Below are positions 1 through 13,100 of a stretch of DNA of 64,000 nt, piece by piece (position 1 is the first letter of the stretch; the number at the start of each line of letters is the position of its first letter). This DNA comes from Owenia fusiformis (Eukaryota; Annelida; Polychaeta; Sabellida; Oweniidae): positions 38,688,867-38,752,866 of the forward strand of contig CAIIXF020000008.1 of assembly GCA_903813345.2 (NCBI GenBank), read 5' to 3'. The notes under the pieces were generated by a model. It searched no databases. It was not told where the DNA came from and was given only the letters and a program-made list of their open reading frames with translations. A program made the translations under genes and the position numbers.

Positions 1-830
1 TTATAAACGAACCAATTTGAGATAACCCGATATCAGTCGGAGAAACTGACGATCTACGAAACTCACTTCAAAAAATCAAATGCGGACTGACGGCGTATTC
101 TACTATGTTTGGATCTAAGATTTTCAGTATAGATAAAGTCTTTTATGATCTTTCGAATGAGGTAAGTCTCTAGTTCGAAAGACAATCGTATCAACTTGAA
201 CAAAAGTTGAGTTTTGACGAAAAATTTTAACATGCGCAGAAGTCCCATTTTCGTTGTACCATATTGACTGAATTAGACTAGTTGAAAGCCCATGGTGTCC
301 CCATTGAAATGCCTTGCTGGCATATTTTACTACTTTATTTCAAGCTAACATTTTTCTAAATGTTAATATATTACATAATAAAGTATTTCTATGGAACTTG
401 TGTGAATATTTCTGTTTGTTTATGATATTTTTAAGCTTAATTTTCTTGAAAATTTTGATTAATGTTGAAAAAGTCATTTGTTAGGATAATATTTCATTAT
501 TTCTCACTATAAAATGCTACAAATTCACTATTTTAGTAACTTAAGTAAGAACAATATATATATTTCAAATATAAAAGCACATTTGAACATAAACAGTGTT
601 TTATTACTACAAATAAGTGACCAAACATATGAGCAAAATTCCAGGTGCCCATTTTTCTAACAATAAAACTTTTTACATTCTATTTTCGAATCTTCTTTGC
701 AATATTCTAGACTACAAATTTTTATTTCAAATCTATTATATGTCAAGTTAATATCGTAAAGATAATAATATTATATTTAAAATATGTATGTGGTTCAAAA
801 TGGAATTATAAATTCAGGTGCCCAAGGGGA
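1..830. other. AT-rich left flank, no gene recognised
   Basis: No exon or RNA gene could be supported. GGTGTCCCC near 291 and GGGGACACC near 827 are inverted to each other and may be ends of a decayed inverted-repeat element, but the intervening bases show no clear pairing. Confidence 0.3.
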
Positions 831-1063
831 CACCTTACTATATTTGCACATAGCCATCTTTAGATCATGATTGTTGTTGTTGGTATCCTTATGGTGCTTT
901 TATGTCACCTAATAGTCTCCCTGTGCTGGTTTACCACTAGGTTGCTATATCTCTTTGTACTCAAAGTTCAATAACACTTAATTATTCTTAAAATCTTCCA
1001 GTGTTCTTAATAAAACTCATGAAGCTAGTCTTTATCCGTTTGTTTAAGTCTGGCTTAAAGGTA

Positions 1064-1590
1064 TATTCCTTCCCAAACCATCTCTCTCTTAATATGGTAC
1101 CTATAACCACATATTTATTTTCCATATTTAGCAAAACACGGAAAAATGTTTTGATATGATCAAAATTGATCGATTAAAAATGGAGTGCTCAATTCCAGTA
1201 GGCTGCCATCTTTTAAGTGATGTCATCGACTCTCAACTTTGCATATAGCATTAAGAATAACAAAACCATCTGAATGTTCTTTTTGAATTTTTTCTATGAT
1301 TTAATCCTTCTTAAAGTATCTTCTTTTACTCTAAGCTGACAAGATCTGAAAATATATTTGCACATAATGTAAGAACCACTTGTCTAGAAGTGATTTTGTG
1401 TTACTTTCCTATACTGTTATAGGTGAGGTTATGAAAGTTGGGAGTTGATGACATCACTTCCTGAATGAAATCTTAAAAGATGGCAGCTTACTGGAAATGA
1501 GCACCACATTTTTAAATGATCAATATAGAGTATATTAAAACAATTGCCCATGTTTTGCTAAATATTGAAGGTATATAATGATTATAGCTA
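1064..1590. mobile_element. ~520-bp palindromic MITE inside the LINE
   Basis: Arms about 1068-1245 and 1430-1585 are inverted copies: GGCTGCCATCTTTTAAG at 1201 pairs with CTTAAAAGATGGCAGC near 1471, and the flanking TTTAGCAAAACA pairs with TGTTTTGCTAAA. LINE-like coding sequence resumes on both sides. Exact ends and target duplication are unclear. Confidence 0.65.
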
Positions 1591-2121
1591 TCATATCAGT
1601 ATAAAAATGGTCTTGCCAGGAATGTCCATTTAAAGTCTCTGTGAAACCCTGCTAAAAGTCTGAGGTCTATGCTTGGTTTTCCTGTATAGCCTAGTAGTAT
1701 AGTATCTATCTCATGAAGCAGTTTATTCCTGTCTCACTCGAAGAGCTTGCACTCAAAAATGTAATGATGAACAGTCTCCGGTTTGTCACAGGCTTCACAA
1801 TGTTTGCTAGAGATATTAGGGTAAATTTTCGCCTGATGGTCTCTGGGTTTAGTGTGGCCAGTGATGAGTTGATTTAACAGACAGAAGTATTTCCTATCAT
1901 GTTCACTCAAGTTCTGTTGGAGGCCAATATGTTAAATCACTTCCTGGGTTTTCTTGGCCTTAGATGAATGATCATAAGCCAGTTGCCATTTAGACCTCGA
2001 CCTGTTTTAATGGCTTTGTATGCATCAGACTTAGTGATTGAGCGAGTGGAAATAACTATATTTGTTGCTCCCGCCGCAGCGGTCTTGGCATGTTAATCAG
2101 CTAATTCATTACCCTCAATAC

Positions 2122-2408
2122 TGGCGGATCTGGGGTGGCCCCCTCGCGGGTGGGCCCAGAAAAAAAATAAAATTGGGCCCAAAAAAATGTTTGAGTCAAA
2201 AAAGGCCTTGTTGCCCCAAAAAGTGGGCCTTTTGGTCATAAATGGGCCTTCTAAGGCCTTATTTTTTAATTTTAGGCCAAATTTTGAAGAAAAAGGGGCC
2301 TCAAAATTTCAAAAATTTGGGCCCACATTTTGGTTTTTGGTTTTAGGGGCCAATTTTTCTCAGAACAGAATTTGGGCCCCCCCTTGCTGGTTCCCAGATC
2401 CGCCCCTG
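2122..2408. mobile_element. hAT-type MITE with 8-bp target duplication
   Basis: Ends GGCGGATCTGGGG and CCCAGATCCGCCCCTG are inverted. The flanks are CTCAATAC at 2114-2121 and 2409-2416. The 8-bp duplication and CAGGGGCGGATC-type ends fit hAT. The interior is runs of GGGCCCAAAA and AAGGCC. A second copy lies at 43737-44048. It interrupts the LINE RNase H frame exactly between GIE and GNE. Confidence 0.85.
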
Positions 2409-2475
2409 CTCAATACCCAAATGGCCGGGAACCCAATAGTAGGTCAAAATGTTACCTCTGTCGTGAAGTCCCTTA

Positions 2476-3221
2476 TTATCCTGTTCCCGGACTATAGTCC
2501 TGTACGGAGCCAATACATTTGCCTGTACGATTACAACTTGGGAGAATTATCTACGCCCCTTCCACTTAAGAAACCTACCTCAATGCATTCTACAACTCAA
2601 AATGTAACTTCTAATATATTGGAACCGCCGATTGTCTGGGTTAGTTGGCAGAACGAGGTCTTTTTGTTTCTTATGGCTCTTTTGGTCGAAGTTCGATTAA
2701 GATGGCGGTTATAACGGAATTTCCCGAACTCTTCCGTAATAGCACGAACTTGGTTTTTCGTTACGTCACTTCCGTGTAAAATGGATTTGTTTCGGGTAAG
2801 AGGGAATTTCGAAAATTTCGGACAATATTTTCAATATTTACTGCCATGTCGACATCCTAAGCTCTTAACTGTATACCGAATGGTTAAACAATGTTTCTTA
2901 CCGGAAACAAATCCATTTTACATGGAAGTGAAGTAACGAAAAACCAAGTTCGTGCTATTACGGAAGAGTTCGGGAAATTCTGTTATAACCGCCATCTTAA
3001 TCGAACTTCGACCAAAAGAGCCATAAGAAACAAAAAGACCTCGTTCTGCCAACTAACCCAGACAATCGGCGGTTCCAATATATTAGAAGTTACATTTTGA
3101 GTTCTAGAATGCATTGAGGTAGGTTTCTTAAGTGGAAGGGGCGTAGATAATTCTCCCAAGTTGTAATCGTACAGGCAAATGTATGGGCTCCGTACAGGAC
3201 TATAGTCCTGGAACGGGATAA
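2476..3221. mobile_element. 746-bp foldback element, ~330-bp arms
   Basis: Left arm 2476-2805 and right arm about 2895-3221 are nearly perfect inverted copies around a ~90-bp spacer. The ends read TTATCCTGTTCCCGGACTAT and its complement. GTCCCTTA flanks both sides (2468-2475 and 3222-3229). An 8-bp duplication fits hAT; if the shared AA is counted, 10 bp would suit a Mutator-like element. Long open frames on both strands here are arm artefacts. Confidence 0.85.
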
Positions 3222-3341
3222 GTCCCTTACACACTGTCTTGATCTTAATAATGGTCTCTGTCTGGGTCTTAGGTCTGATGTTCGTAATATAATTGATCAA
3301 TCTAAAGATGGCTATGTGCAAGTATAGCAAGGGACACCTAG

Positions 3342-3983
3342 GTGGTATTTAGTAACACCAACATCCCGAAGGGAGTAAGATGTGTAAACTTTAGCCTACT
3401 TGCTAAGATGAAAAAGAGGTTGAAACGTTACCTACCTTGATCAGTTATGTGATACATTGATCCATGTATAAACTGGGGTAATATGATAAACAACCCAGCT
3501 ATATTTCTCCAATAATTTGAATTTTTCATAGTCAAAAAATTGATGAAATCAGAAGTCGAACCCCGAAAGTTTGCCATTTTCTAGTTGAGAATTACCATAT
3601 AATCCTGCTACATTAGAACATCGTTTTTGTTTATGTGTATACTTTGACAAGTGAACTACACTATATCATGATTTATTCCATCCGAATGTCCAAATTGATG
3701 TGACAATGACTAATCTACATATTTGAGAAATAGTGGGCGATAATAGAAATGTTGTTTTTCGAAGTAGAAATGACGTCATTATTTAAAGGACACTAAGATT
3801 GATCTTTATAATTTTGATAAATTTACTGTGTTTTTGATTCGATCCTTTTCTTATGATATGTTTAATATTTCAAAACAGGTGTTTTGGCCAAGAAAATAAT
3901 TTGAATGACTATTTAGGTTTTTATTCCTATTTTAATATTCCACATGTTTACATCACTCTTGTTGCCTCTGATTAGTTGTAAAT
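3342..3983 (+). promoter_or_regulatory. ZFYVE21 upstream region, promoter presumed, not resolved
   Basis: 642 bp between the hairpin element and the start codon. It should contain the 5' UTR and promoter, but I see no convincing TATA box, initiator or CpG-rich core, only AT-rich unique-looking sequence. Confidence 0.3.
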
Positions 3984-4103
3984 ATGGCGGCCCCTGGGAA
4001 AATGTTAGTGCGATCAAAAAGTGGCCTTCGCACCGTCAGTTTAGAGGAAGATGTCTCTAGTCCATTCCTGTTAGATGAACCACCATGGATACCAGATAAT
4101 GAG
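3984..4103 (+). CDS. ZFYVE21: ZFYVE21 coding exon 1
   Basis: Encodes residues 1-40, from [16 protein letters not shown] to WIPDNE, ending in phase 0 before GTAACA. The ATG at 3984 is chosen because it opens the homologous N-terminus. A second ATG at codon 7 would start directly at MLVRSKSG and is a possible alternative start. The 5' UTR boundary cannot be fixed from sequence. Confidence 0.93.
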
Positions 4104-7100
4104 GTAACATAGTGCTGGAATTTCCTTTGGATTCTTCTAAAATAAAAAGGGATTGTCCCCAAAAATTTGCACCCACCCCTTTTTCGTTTGTTTTTATTAT
4201 TTAATTTTATTGACCTAATTTTATTTTTTTGTTTTCATTTTAGATTTATCACAAATACATGTATGAAACTTGTTAACCCGGGAACACCAAAATGATTCAC
4301 TTCCAAATGTTCCAAGAGTAGATTTCTTGAAAAATAAGATTTACCTGAAGATTAGGAGTCTTGTCTAGTGGGTACCCAGTGCATGATGCCCATGTCAAGC
4401 AGCGTGCCTACTAGGCACGCAGTTTGAAACTCTGACAAACTGCGCGCATATTTCAAAATGTGAGACGGGGAGGACACGACTCCCAAAAAGAGCCAAAATA
4501 CGAAAAATACAAGTTAGTCTCGTTCTAAAGATAGTACCATTCTGTGAAGATGAACTTAATTTACTCATAGTACTCAATGTTTTTCCCGATGTAAACCTAG
4601 TTATCTCAATATAAGGGTCTTAAGTAACTTCTGTGTTCAAAATTTACAGTGTAAAGTTATATCTATGTCTTTTTATCGTCATTTGCCGTTTATTCAGCCA
4701 TTGTGTCTGTGTATGCTAGAATATATAGGATCACTCCATCTGATTAAAACAGCAAAGTTTGTGTTCAAAACGATAATACGCCATAAACGTGATTTAAACA
4801 TTTTTCTTGTCAAACTGCGCGCCTATATTCACATGTATTTCCCAAACTGCGTGCCTAATATTTCAAAACTGCTTGCCTATCCAAGCTTGTTTTGTATTAT
4901 TAGAAAACATAAGCGCCATACAAGGCACATATGTGTCTAATAGTAGAACCCCATAATTGAAACACTATGAGAGTCCATCCACCAAGATGGTGATCTGAAA
5001 ATAAATGTTTTTTTCGTTCCCAACTTAATTGTCACTTCTATTATACATTTTGACTTTCAATATGAAAATCTCATAAAATCTGACGATAAAGCAAAATTTC
5101 CAAAGCTACATCGAAAACACCTACACGTACCTCTGTAGAAATTCCAATGATAATATGTAGTTTTAATAGTGTATGCGCACAGATTGTAATTTCTGGCTAA
5201 AATAGGCGCGCAGTTTGTGGTTTATTTCTTTTTAATCTCCTGATTATCTGTTTTATTTCGAAATATTTTGAATTAAACATGATAAATGTGTAAGGAATTA
5301 AATATAAAACGAGTCTTAAGTATTTGTCATTTATGTTTAAAGTGCTAGATCAATTTACGTATAAATTCCCATTAAATCAGTGACGAAAATGCCATTAATC
5401 TGCTTATGTTTTAAAACTAAGATTCATTTGCACACAGTTTTTGCTAGTATTTGCAAGATTCGTATATTCGCCACAGAATGAACGCATTGAACAAGAAAAC
5501 AATGCAGGATAAATGTCTTTAAATAACGTTTCAAAATACAGACTCCAACTTAAATGATCCAATGTTCTTAGGCACGCAGTTTGTGATCGAAACAAACTGC
5601 GCGCCTAAGTAGGCGCGCAGCTTGACATGGGCACCGTGCAGTGGGGGACATAAAGAATTACAAAAGCTATGGAAATTACATGCTGTCGCACATGTAACAA
5701 ATTCTTACATCAGTGTATTCAGTGCTCTATTTTCTCCGTCTAGAGTCCATTTCGCTGTTTAATTGTGTCAGTAAAAGCTAAAAAAATAAGAAATCAAAAT
5801 ATCATTATGCAATAATATAAGGAAAAATGTATTCCTATTGTATATGAATGACATTTGTATATCTTGGATTGCTTCTAGTTTGGTTTATAAAGTGTGTGAC
5901 CTCTTATATTTGGATGCTTCTCTGCCATGTTATTTTCAATACGATTAACATGGCCGAAATTCTTCAAATTACAAGAGGGCACAGGCTTATTGCACAAAAA
6001 ACTAAAAATCTGAAATATACAAATGTCATTCATGCACATTATGAATATACTTTTCCATATATTATTGCACAATGGTCTCCCAGTTTCTGATTTTTGGGGT
6101 TCTACTGACGCAATAAAACAGTGAAATGGTAGACTAGAGTCCATTTCACTGCTTCACTTCGTCAGTAGAACGGCAAAAATAAGAAATTGGGAGACCATTG
6201 TGCAATAATATATGGAAAAGTATATTCATAATGTACATGAATGACATTTGTATATTTCAGATTTTTTAGTTTTTTGTGCAATAAGCCTGTGCCGTCTTGT
6301 AATTTGAAGAATTTCAGCCATGTTAATTTTATTGAAAATAACATGGCAGAGAAACATCCAAATATAAAAGGCCACACACTTTATAAGCCAAACTAGAAGC
6401 AATCCAAGATATACAAATGTCATTCATGTACATTATGAATATACTTTTCCATATATTATTGCACAATGGTCTCCCAATTTCTTATTTTTGCCGTTCTACT
6501 GACGAAATGAAGCAGTGAAATGGACTCTAGTAAGGGTTATATATATTTTGCAAGTGGATCCAAGAGACCAAGTGGGCGAGTCAATTATTTTGCAGGGGTG
6601 GCATGATACACACATTTCAATTTTCTATATAGTGAATTCCCAGTGATTGATTTCAGTACAGTAAAACTGTCATAATGAACACCTCTTTAGTGAAGATCTG
6701 TGCCCAGTGAACACATAAGTCTACTCTATTGAGCACCTGTGTGTAAGGAAACACAAATTCCCAGCCAGTAATTTCAGTAACTTTTAGAGGGGATTGTACC
6801 TACAGTAAAACCTGTCTAATCCGAGGGACCAGCTAAAAGCGTTCAGATTAGGAGGTGTTCACATTTTGAGGTTTTGCATTTGCAAGATTTTGGATTGAAG
6901 AAATAGGAACAAATTCTCAATAAATATTTATAGTTCTTTTGACAATATAGCTTTATGGCATTACAGTGACATGAAAATCCGATTCAAATGAATTTATTCA
7001 TCCTAGAAAGCCCCACCATGAGTGAGATCATTCAAGGTTTTTTCAAATATTGTATGGAACATGTGATATTTAATGAAAAGTGTTCAGATTAGATAGGTTA

Positions 7101-10100
7101 ATTTTTCAAACATGACTGTTCACTGTTCAAATTGGGAGGGGTTCACTTTTCAAGGTTTTTTAACATTTGAGTCAATGGGAGGAAAAATGGGACCAAAAAA
7201 GTGTTCAAATTGGGAGGTGTTCGGATTAGCCAAGTGTTCAAATATAAAGCTTTTACTGTACTACATTTGTTTCCAAATTTTTGGAGGAAAGTGTACATCA
7301 TTTCAGAGAAATGACAGGAAACACACTGCCATGGGAACTGGTCATATCAGATGTCCCACGCTTTACTTCCAGAAGAGGTCATTTTCCAGGATTATAGATG
7401 AACAATCAGCCAATCAATGATATAGTTTACATAAGAGAAGTATGACTGTATGAATTCTGGGATATTCCTGTTTTGTTGAGCCGGATGAGAATAAAATTAA
7501 CCCTTTGCAAAATTGATCAAAACTCATTATTAATTTTCTTGGAGGGGAAAAGCCCCCCTTCCAAACTGCTGTCAAAGCTCATTCTCTTCACATTTAACAC
7601 TATTATTTGTCAATGTTTTTTCAACAAAGGATTGGTATGGTGAATTGAATTCAACAGTAGTTTTCTCTTAATTCAATTATTGAAAACATTCCGTAAAAAA
7701 CAGTTCTTTATGTAATGTTGACTGATTGACAACAATTTAATGCGCAAAATTATTTATATATATTTCATATAACTGTTTTTGTTAACATTTTTATGTTTTT
7801 TAGAGGAATTGTTTTTTGTTCCTTTCTACCAATTCTTGAGAATGAAATAAAATATCTTTCCGAACCTTATTGGAACAAAATAGCACTATAATATTTTAGT
7901 TTAAATACAAAGGAAATTTTGGTTGATTTAACAAAAGGTATTCAAAAAGTTAAAACAAAAACCCCAAAAATGGATAAAAATTAAGATAAACTTTCCTTTG
8001 TACAATTACAATATTGAGAGACCTAAACACGTTGTGTTTGTCATTTTGTTCCAATGAGGTTTGGATAGATGTTTCATTTCATTCCGAACATATGAGGCCA
8101 AGAACAAAAGAAGTGTCTGGTGTGTTTTCTAAATCAATAAAGAGAAAAGTATATATTTTTTTTCAAATCATATTGCTACCATTTAAAAGATGACCATTAC
8201 ATTGACAATGTGTAAAAGTTTCAGAATTTTTTGATGACTGGTTTAAGAGAAACTTGTGTTCAAAGAGTTCACCAAATCGATACCAATCCTTTGCAGAATA
8301 ATTTTTTTTGTATGTGGGTGAGATTACCCAAATGGCTTCACCAATGTTATGGGTTATTTTTACATATAATGCATCATGCATAATGCTACACATTAGAAAA
8401 AAATACTACTTTTCCCTAAAGAGCAAGAAACAAGAACATCCATTAAAAACAGCCCAGTAATACATTTAACAGGCCCCTTATTAGAAAAGTCTGTGATCCG
8501 GTATTTGTGCATTCTAATCTGGTTTTTATTGAATTTGCTTCTGATTTCAAAATTTACAGATCTGATATTTATTGACTACTAAACTTTTAGTAGGTTTTCT
8601 TTAATAAGGCAATGTGAGTATGTGGAAATTGATATGTGTATCCTGTCACCCCTGCAAAATAATGGACTTGCCGACTTGGTCTCTTGGATCCACTTGTAAA
8701 ATATATATAACCACTAGTAAGTCCAGATATAGTAGAATTTGTGTCTATAATGACAAATAAGAACTTAAAAATTTGAAGTAGAATTCACATGCTAATGCCG
8801 ACTCTTCAAATGTTGAGGTGATTTTAGAGCCCGATTGCGCCGCAATGTGGATTAACTCCCAGCATGCAACATGACACATGTCAGCTTTCAAAATACCATT
8901 TTGCCATTTTGAAATCTGTCACGAGTAAATAAGGTTACCTGATTTGCATTCTGGGAGTCAATCCTCCTTGGATCACAAACATGGGGATTCATGAAAACAT
9001 TCGTTCGATTTGGTTTGGATTTATCTATCATTTGCAGGTATGAAGCTTTGGGAATTATTTTTCAACCACTTGGGAGAGTTTGAGACACAAAACTTATAAT
9101 TTAGCTCATTGTGACAACTTTTGAGGGTTGAGATTTATTTTTGTCCCCCACTGTATATCTATGTCAGTAATCTGCGAAAGGCTTATACGCCCATATAAAA
9201 CAGATATATATAATTTAACAGTGATAGAATTTGAATAGAATATAATTTAAAACCTTAACATATAAAAATAGATCTATGTTTTACAACTCATTTTAAAATT
9301 GAAAGAAACCTTCCTGGTTGGCCCCTGTTGGCCTAGGAAGTCCCTTTATGTTGAAACCAGTAGTGCAGGCTTGTTGCTGTGCACTAGGGACCTTTTACAT
9401 TAAAACATAGATCTAAACACACACCTATTTAATTGCAGTTATTGACATAGGCATAGTATGATGATTTAAAAGTACTTAGACTGTCACAGTCTAGGATATC
9501 ACCTGGTAGGGGGTTCCATTTAGCTAGGGAAATAGCTAAATTTGTATGTATCCGTTCTAGTTGATGGTTGTATGAACTTAGAAGGATGATTCAGTGGCTC
9601 CCACTGTAGGTCTTGAAGAGCTTTGGTGACTAAGCCTGGTTCCCTTGAGTGGCATTTGGTTACAAACCTGGCTGCTCTTCTCTGTACCTGATCCAACATA
9701 TGAATATATTTTTGTCGGTATGGATCCCATGCCGAACTGGCATACTCTAAATTAGGCCGGTCAATATAGTGACTTATACGCCTGAGCCTTCACTTTTTCA
9801 GGGCATTGATGGGGGTTGCACCTGAGAAATCCAAGCACCTTATTGGCTTTGGATACAATAGTTTGAATATGTGTAGTCCAGCGTAAGTTATTTGTGATGT
9901 CAATATCTAGGTATGGGATGTGTGTTACCGACTTAAGGTTTTCCCCTAGTATGGTGTAATTGTGAATGATAGGGGATTTACCTTTGTGAATATTTAGCAC
10001 ATAGCATTTTGATGGATGGAATTTCAATTGCCATGTTGATGCCCAGGAGACCAGTTTATCTAGATTCTCCTGTAGTGTTAATGCATCTTGCTTGCTTTCG

Positions 10101-13100
10101 ACTGTCATGAATAAAAGGCTGCCCTCAGCAAATAGCTTAGATATGACAGTGACAGTGGTTGTAAAAGGCCTGTCATGACCATGGTGATGTTAAAGCCTGA
10201 TATGTCAGTGACAATGGTTGTAAGGCCTGTCATGACCATGGTAATGTTAAAGCCTGATATGTCCGTGACAATGGTTGTAAGGCCTGTCATGACCATGGTA
10301 ATGTTAAAGCCTGATATGTCCGTGACAATGGTTGTAAGGCCTGTCATGACCATGGTAATGTTAAAGCCTGATATGTCCGTGACAATGGTTGTAAGGCCTG
10401 TCATGACCATGGTAATGTTAAAGCCTGATATGACCGTGACAATGGTTGTAAGGTCTGTCATAACCCTGGTAATGTTAAAGCCTGATATGACAGTGACAAT
10501 GGTTATAAGGCCTGTCATGACCGTGGTAATGTTAAAGCCTGATATGTTTGTGACAATGGTTGCAAGGTCTGTCATAACTCTCGTAATGTTAAAGCCTGAT
10601 ATGACCGTGACAATGGTTGCAAGGTCTGTCATAACCCTGGTAATGTTAAAGCCTGATATGACAGTGACAATGGTTATAAGGCCTGTCATGACCGTGGTAA
10701 TGTTAAAGCCTGATATGTCAGTGACAGTGGTTGCAAGGTCTGTCATAACTCTGGTAATGTTAAAGCCTGATATGACCGTGACAATGGTTGCAAGGTCTGT
10801 CATAACCCTGGTAATGTTAAAGCCTGATATCACAGTGACAATAGTTGTAAGGCCTGTCATGACCGTGGTAATGTTAAAGCCTGATATGACCGTGACAATG
10901 GTTGCAAGGTCTGTCATAACCCTGGTAATGTTAAAGCCTGATATGACAGTGACAATGGTTATAAGGCCTGTCATGACCGTGGTAATGTTAAAGCCTGATA
11001 TGTCAGTGACAGTGGTTGCAAGGTCTGTCATAACTCTGGTAATGTTAAAGCCTGATATGACCGTGACAATGGTTGCAAGGTCTGTCATAACCCTGGTAAT
11101 GTTAAAGCCTGATATCACAGTGACAATAGTTGTAAGGCCTGTCATGACCATGGTGATGTTAAAGCCTGATATGACCGTGACAATGGTTGTAAGGTCTGTC
11201 ATAACCGTGGTAATGTTAAAGCCTGATATGACAGTGACAATGGTTGTAAAAGGCCTGTCATGACCATGGTGATGTTAAAGCCTGATATGTCCGTGACAAT
11301 GGTTGCAAGGTCTGTCATAACCCTGGTAATGTTAAAGCCTGATATGTCCGTGACAATGGTTGTAAGGTCTGTCATAACCGTGGTAATGTTAAAGCCTGAT
11401 ATGACAGTGACAATGGTTGTAAAAGGCCTGTCATGACCATGGTGATGTTAAAGCCTGATATGTCAGTGACAGTGGTTGCAAGGTCTGTCATAACTCTGGT
11501 AATGTTAAAGCCTGATATGACCGTGACAATGGTTGCAAGGTCTGTCATAACCCTGGTAATGTTAAAGCCTGATATCACAGTGACAATAGTTGTAAGGCCT
11601 GTCATGACCGTGGTAATGTTAAAGCCTGATATGACATTGACAGTGGTTGTAAAAGGCCTGTCATGACCATGGTGATGTTAAAGCCTGATATGACCGTGAC
11701 AATGGTTGTAAGGCCTGTCATGACCGTGGTAATGTTAAAGCCTGATATGACATTGACAGTGGTTGTAAAAGGCCTGTCATGACCATGGTGATGTTAAAGC
11801 CTGATATGTCCGTGACAATGGTTGTAAGGCCTGTCATGACCGTGGTAATGTTAAAGCCTGATATGTCCGTGACAATGGTTGCAAGGTCTGTCATAACCCT
11901 GGTAATTTTAAAGCCTGATATGACAGTGACAATGGTTATAAGGCCTGTCATGACCGTGGTAATGTTAAAGCACGATTTGACTGTGACAATGGTTATATAA
12001 AATGACAATTGGTATTTTGAGAATACTTTAATGAAAAATATTATCATTTAACTTCCTTAATATGTAAATATAGAATACTATGTGCATGGTACTCACATAC
12101 ATTGAAACATAAAATTTTAGATTCATGTTAACTCATAATTCATTTCCACAAACTATAATTCTAATCTTATTCAATCATGAACGTTCGATTCGATAACACA
12201 TACTTTCTATGATGATCAATCACCTCTCTAACCAACAACATGAATGTACAGCAGAATAGTTTAGTGTTATCTTGTTCCAACCTATTAGTATTTCAGTAAT
12301 TTTCAGTTTTTGAAATTTCGCAGATATTGATTTTTGTAGATTTGTCATACAAGATCACTCTTTTGACTTCCATAACACCGATGGTTGTTCCTTCGCCCAA
12401 TGATTTTGGCTTCTTATTAAGCCATTTTGTCAGAATGTTCAATTTAATGCAGTATATAGTAATTATGATCTTTCTAGTTTCTCTTTTTCAAAACTCAAAA
12501 AACTTATTGTGCCTTAGTAGCTGCTTAGATCAAGTGTGATGAAGCTGTTTTATTATAGCTCAGTAGCTGCTTATATAAAGGGTTATAAAGCTGTTCTATA
12601 GGATGAGCCTGAAAGGCTAACCCAAACAAATGTTTGAATTCCATCTTCCAACATGGATTTACAATCATATTTGGCACAATTGAAGCTTGTTCAATGTCAT
12701 TTCATTCTTCTAGTTTTTATGGCCATTTTACAAAATATGCTTCAAATGCAGAAAAATCACCTGATATGAATCCAAAACTTTTATCTTTGGAGATATTTCA
12801 AAGATAATGTCCACACTTTCAACCGTAGAAGCATAGGAATAGTGAGAGGGGTATCATGGTGCTTGTACAACCCCCCCCCCCCCAATTTGCCTCAAACCCC
12901 ACTTTCGGTATAAAATGAACCCCAGCTGGGAACAAACCCCACTCTCAGAAATTGACTATTCACATTGAATGAACTAAATAATTCTGAAATTTCAAGGCAA
13001 AATATGCAAAATTGGCCGAGTTATTCAACTTTCTTTCCTGGTTTTGGACACCCTGTATTTGATGATGCACAGATTATATTCTGTAATTTGATTGGTTTGT

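Larger units (their letters stand above)
860..3290 (-). pseudogene. I-like non-LTR retrotransposon fragment: RNase H domain and C-terminal zinc motif
   Basis: On the minus strand NIRPKTQTETIIKIKTVCKG (near 3280-3225) continues, after removal of two insertions, as YYWVPGHLGIEGNELAD (near 2450-2092), the hallmark end of a LINE RNase H domain, then a stop. Downstream come NQLITGHTKPR and HCEACDKPETVHHYIFEC (about 1860-1750), the CX2C..H..C motif of I/jockey-type C-termini. The 3' end near 865-880 carries a short (CAA)n tail. The copy is 5'-truncated inside or before RNase H and has in-frame stops, so it is dead. Confidence 0.85.
831..3341. mobile_element. Hairpin MITE split by a LINE, three insertions nested inside
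   Basis: Left arm 836-866 (TTGCACATAGCCATCTTTAG) is the reverse complement of the right arm 3300-3330. The same arms sit back to back, only a few bases apart, in a ~95-bp hairpin at 56022-56117, so the 2.4 kb between them here is inserted cargo: an I-like LINE fragment, itself holding a palindrome (1064-1590), a hAT MITE (2122-2408) and a foldback element (2476-3221). Confidence 0.75.
5639..9152. mobile_element. Mariner-type ends bracketing a 3.5 kb nest of MITEs
   Basis: CAGTGGGGGACATAAA at 5639 and TTTTTGTCCCCCACTG ending at about 9152 are inverted. A related short element with full TA duplications is at 51639-51875, which supports a Tc1/mariner-type assignment. The right flank is TA, the left is a mutated TG. 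The interior holds the 5741-6529 MITE pair and the 6535-8713 element. Confidence 0.6.

Noticed and set aside
2187-3330. 175- and 115-codon frames as genes
   Set aside because: They fall across a hAT MITE and the arms of a foldback; identical C-terminal peptides come from the two inverted arms.
5848-6423. Four overlapping frames with similar peptides
   Set aside because: Products of two inverted MITE copies.
10105-11263. 360-codon frames on both strands as genes
   Set aside because: They are a by-product of a 57-bp tandem repeat whose period is a multiple of 3; no splice, start or homology support.
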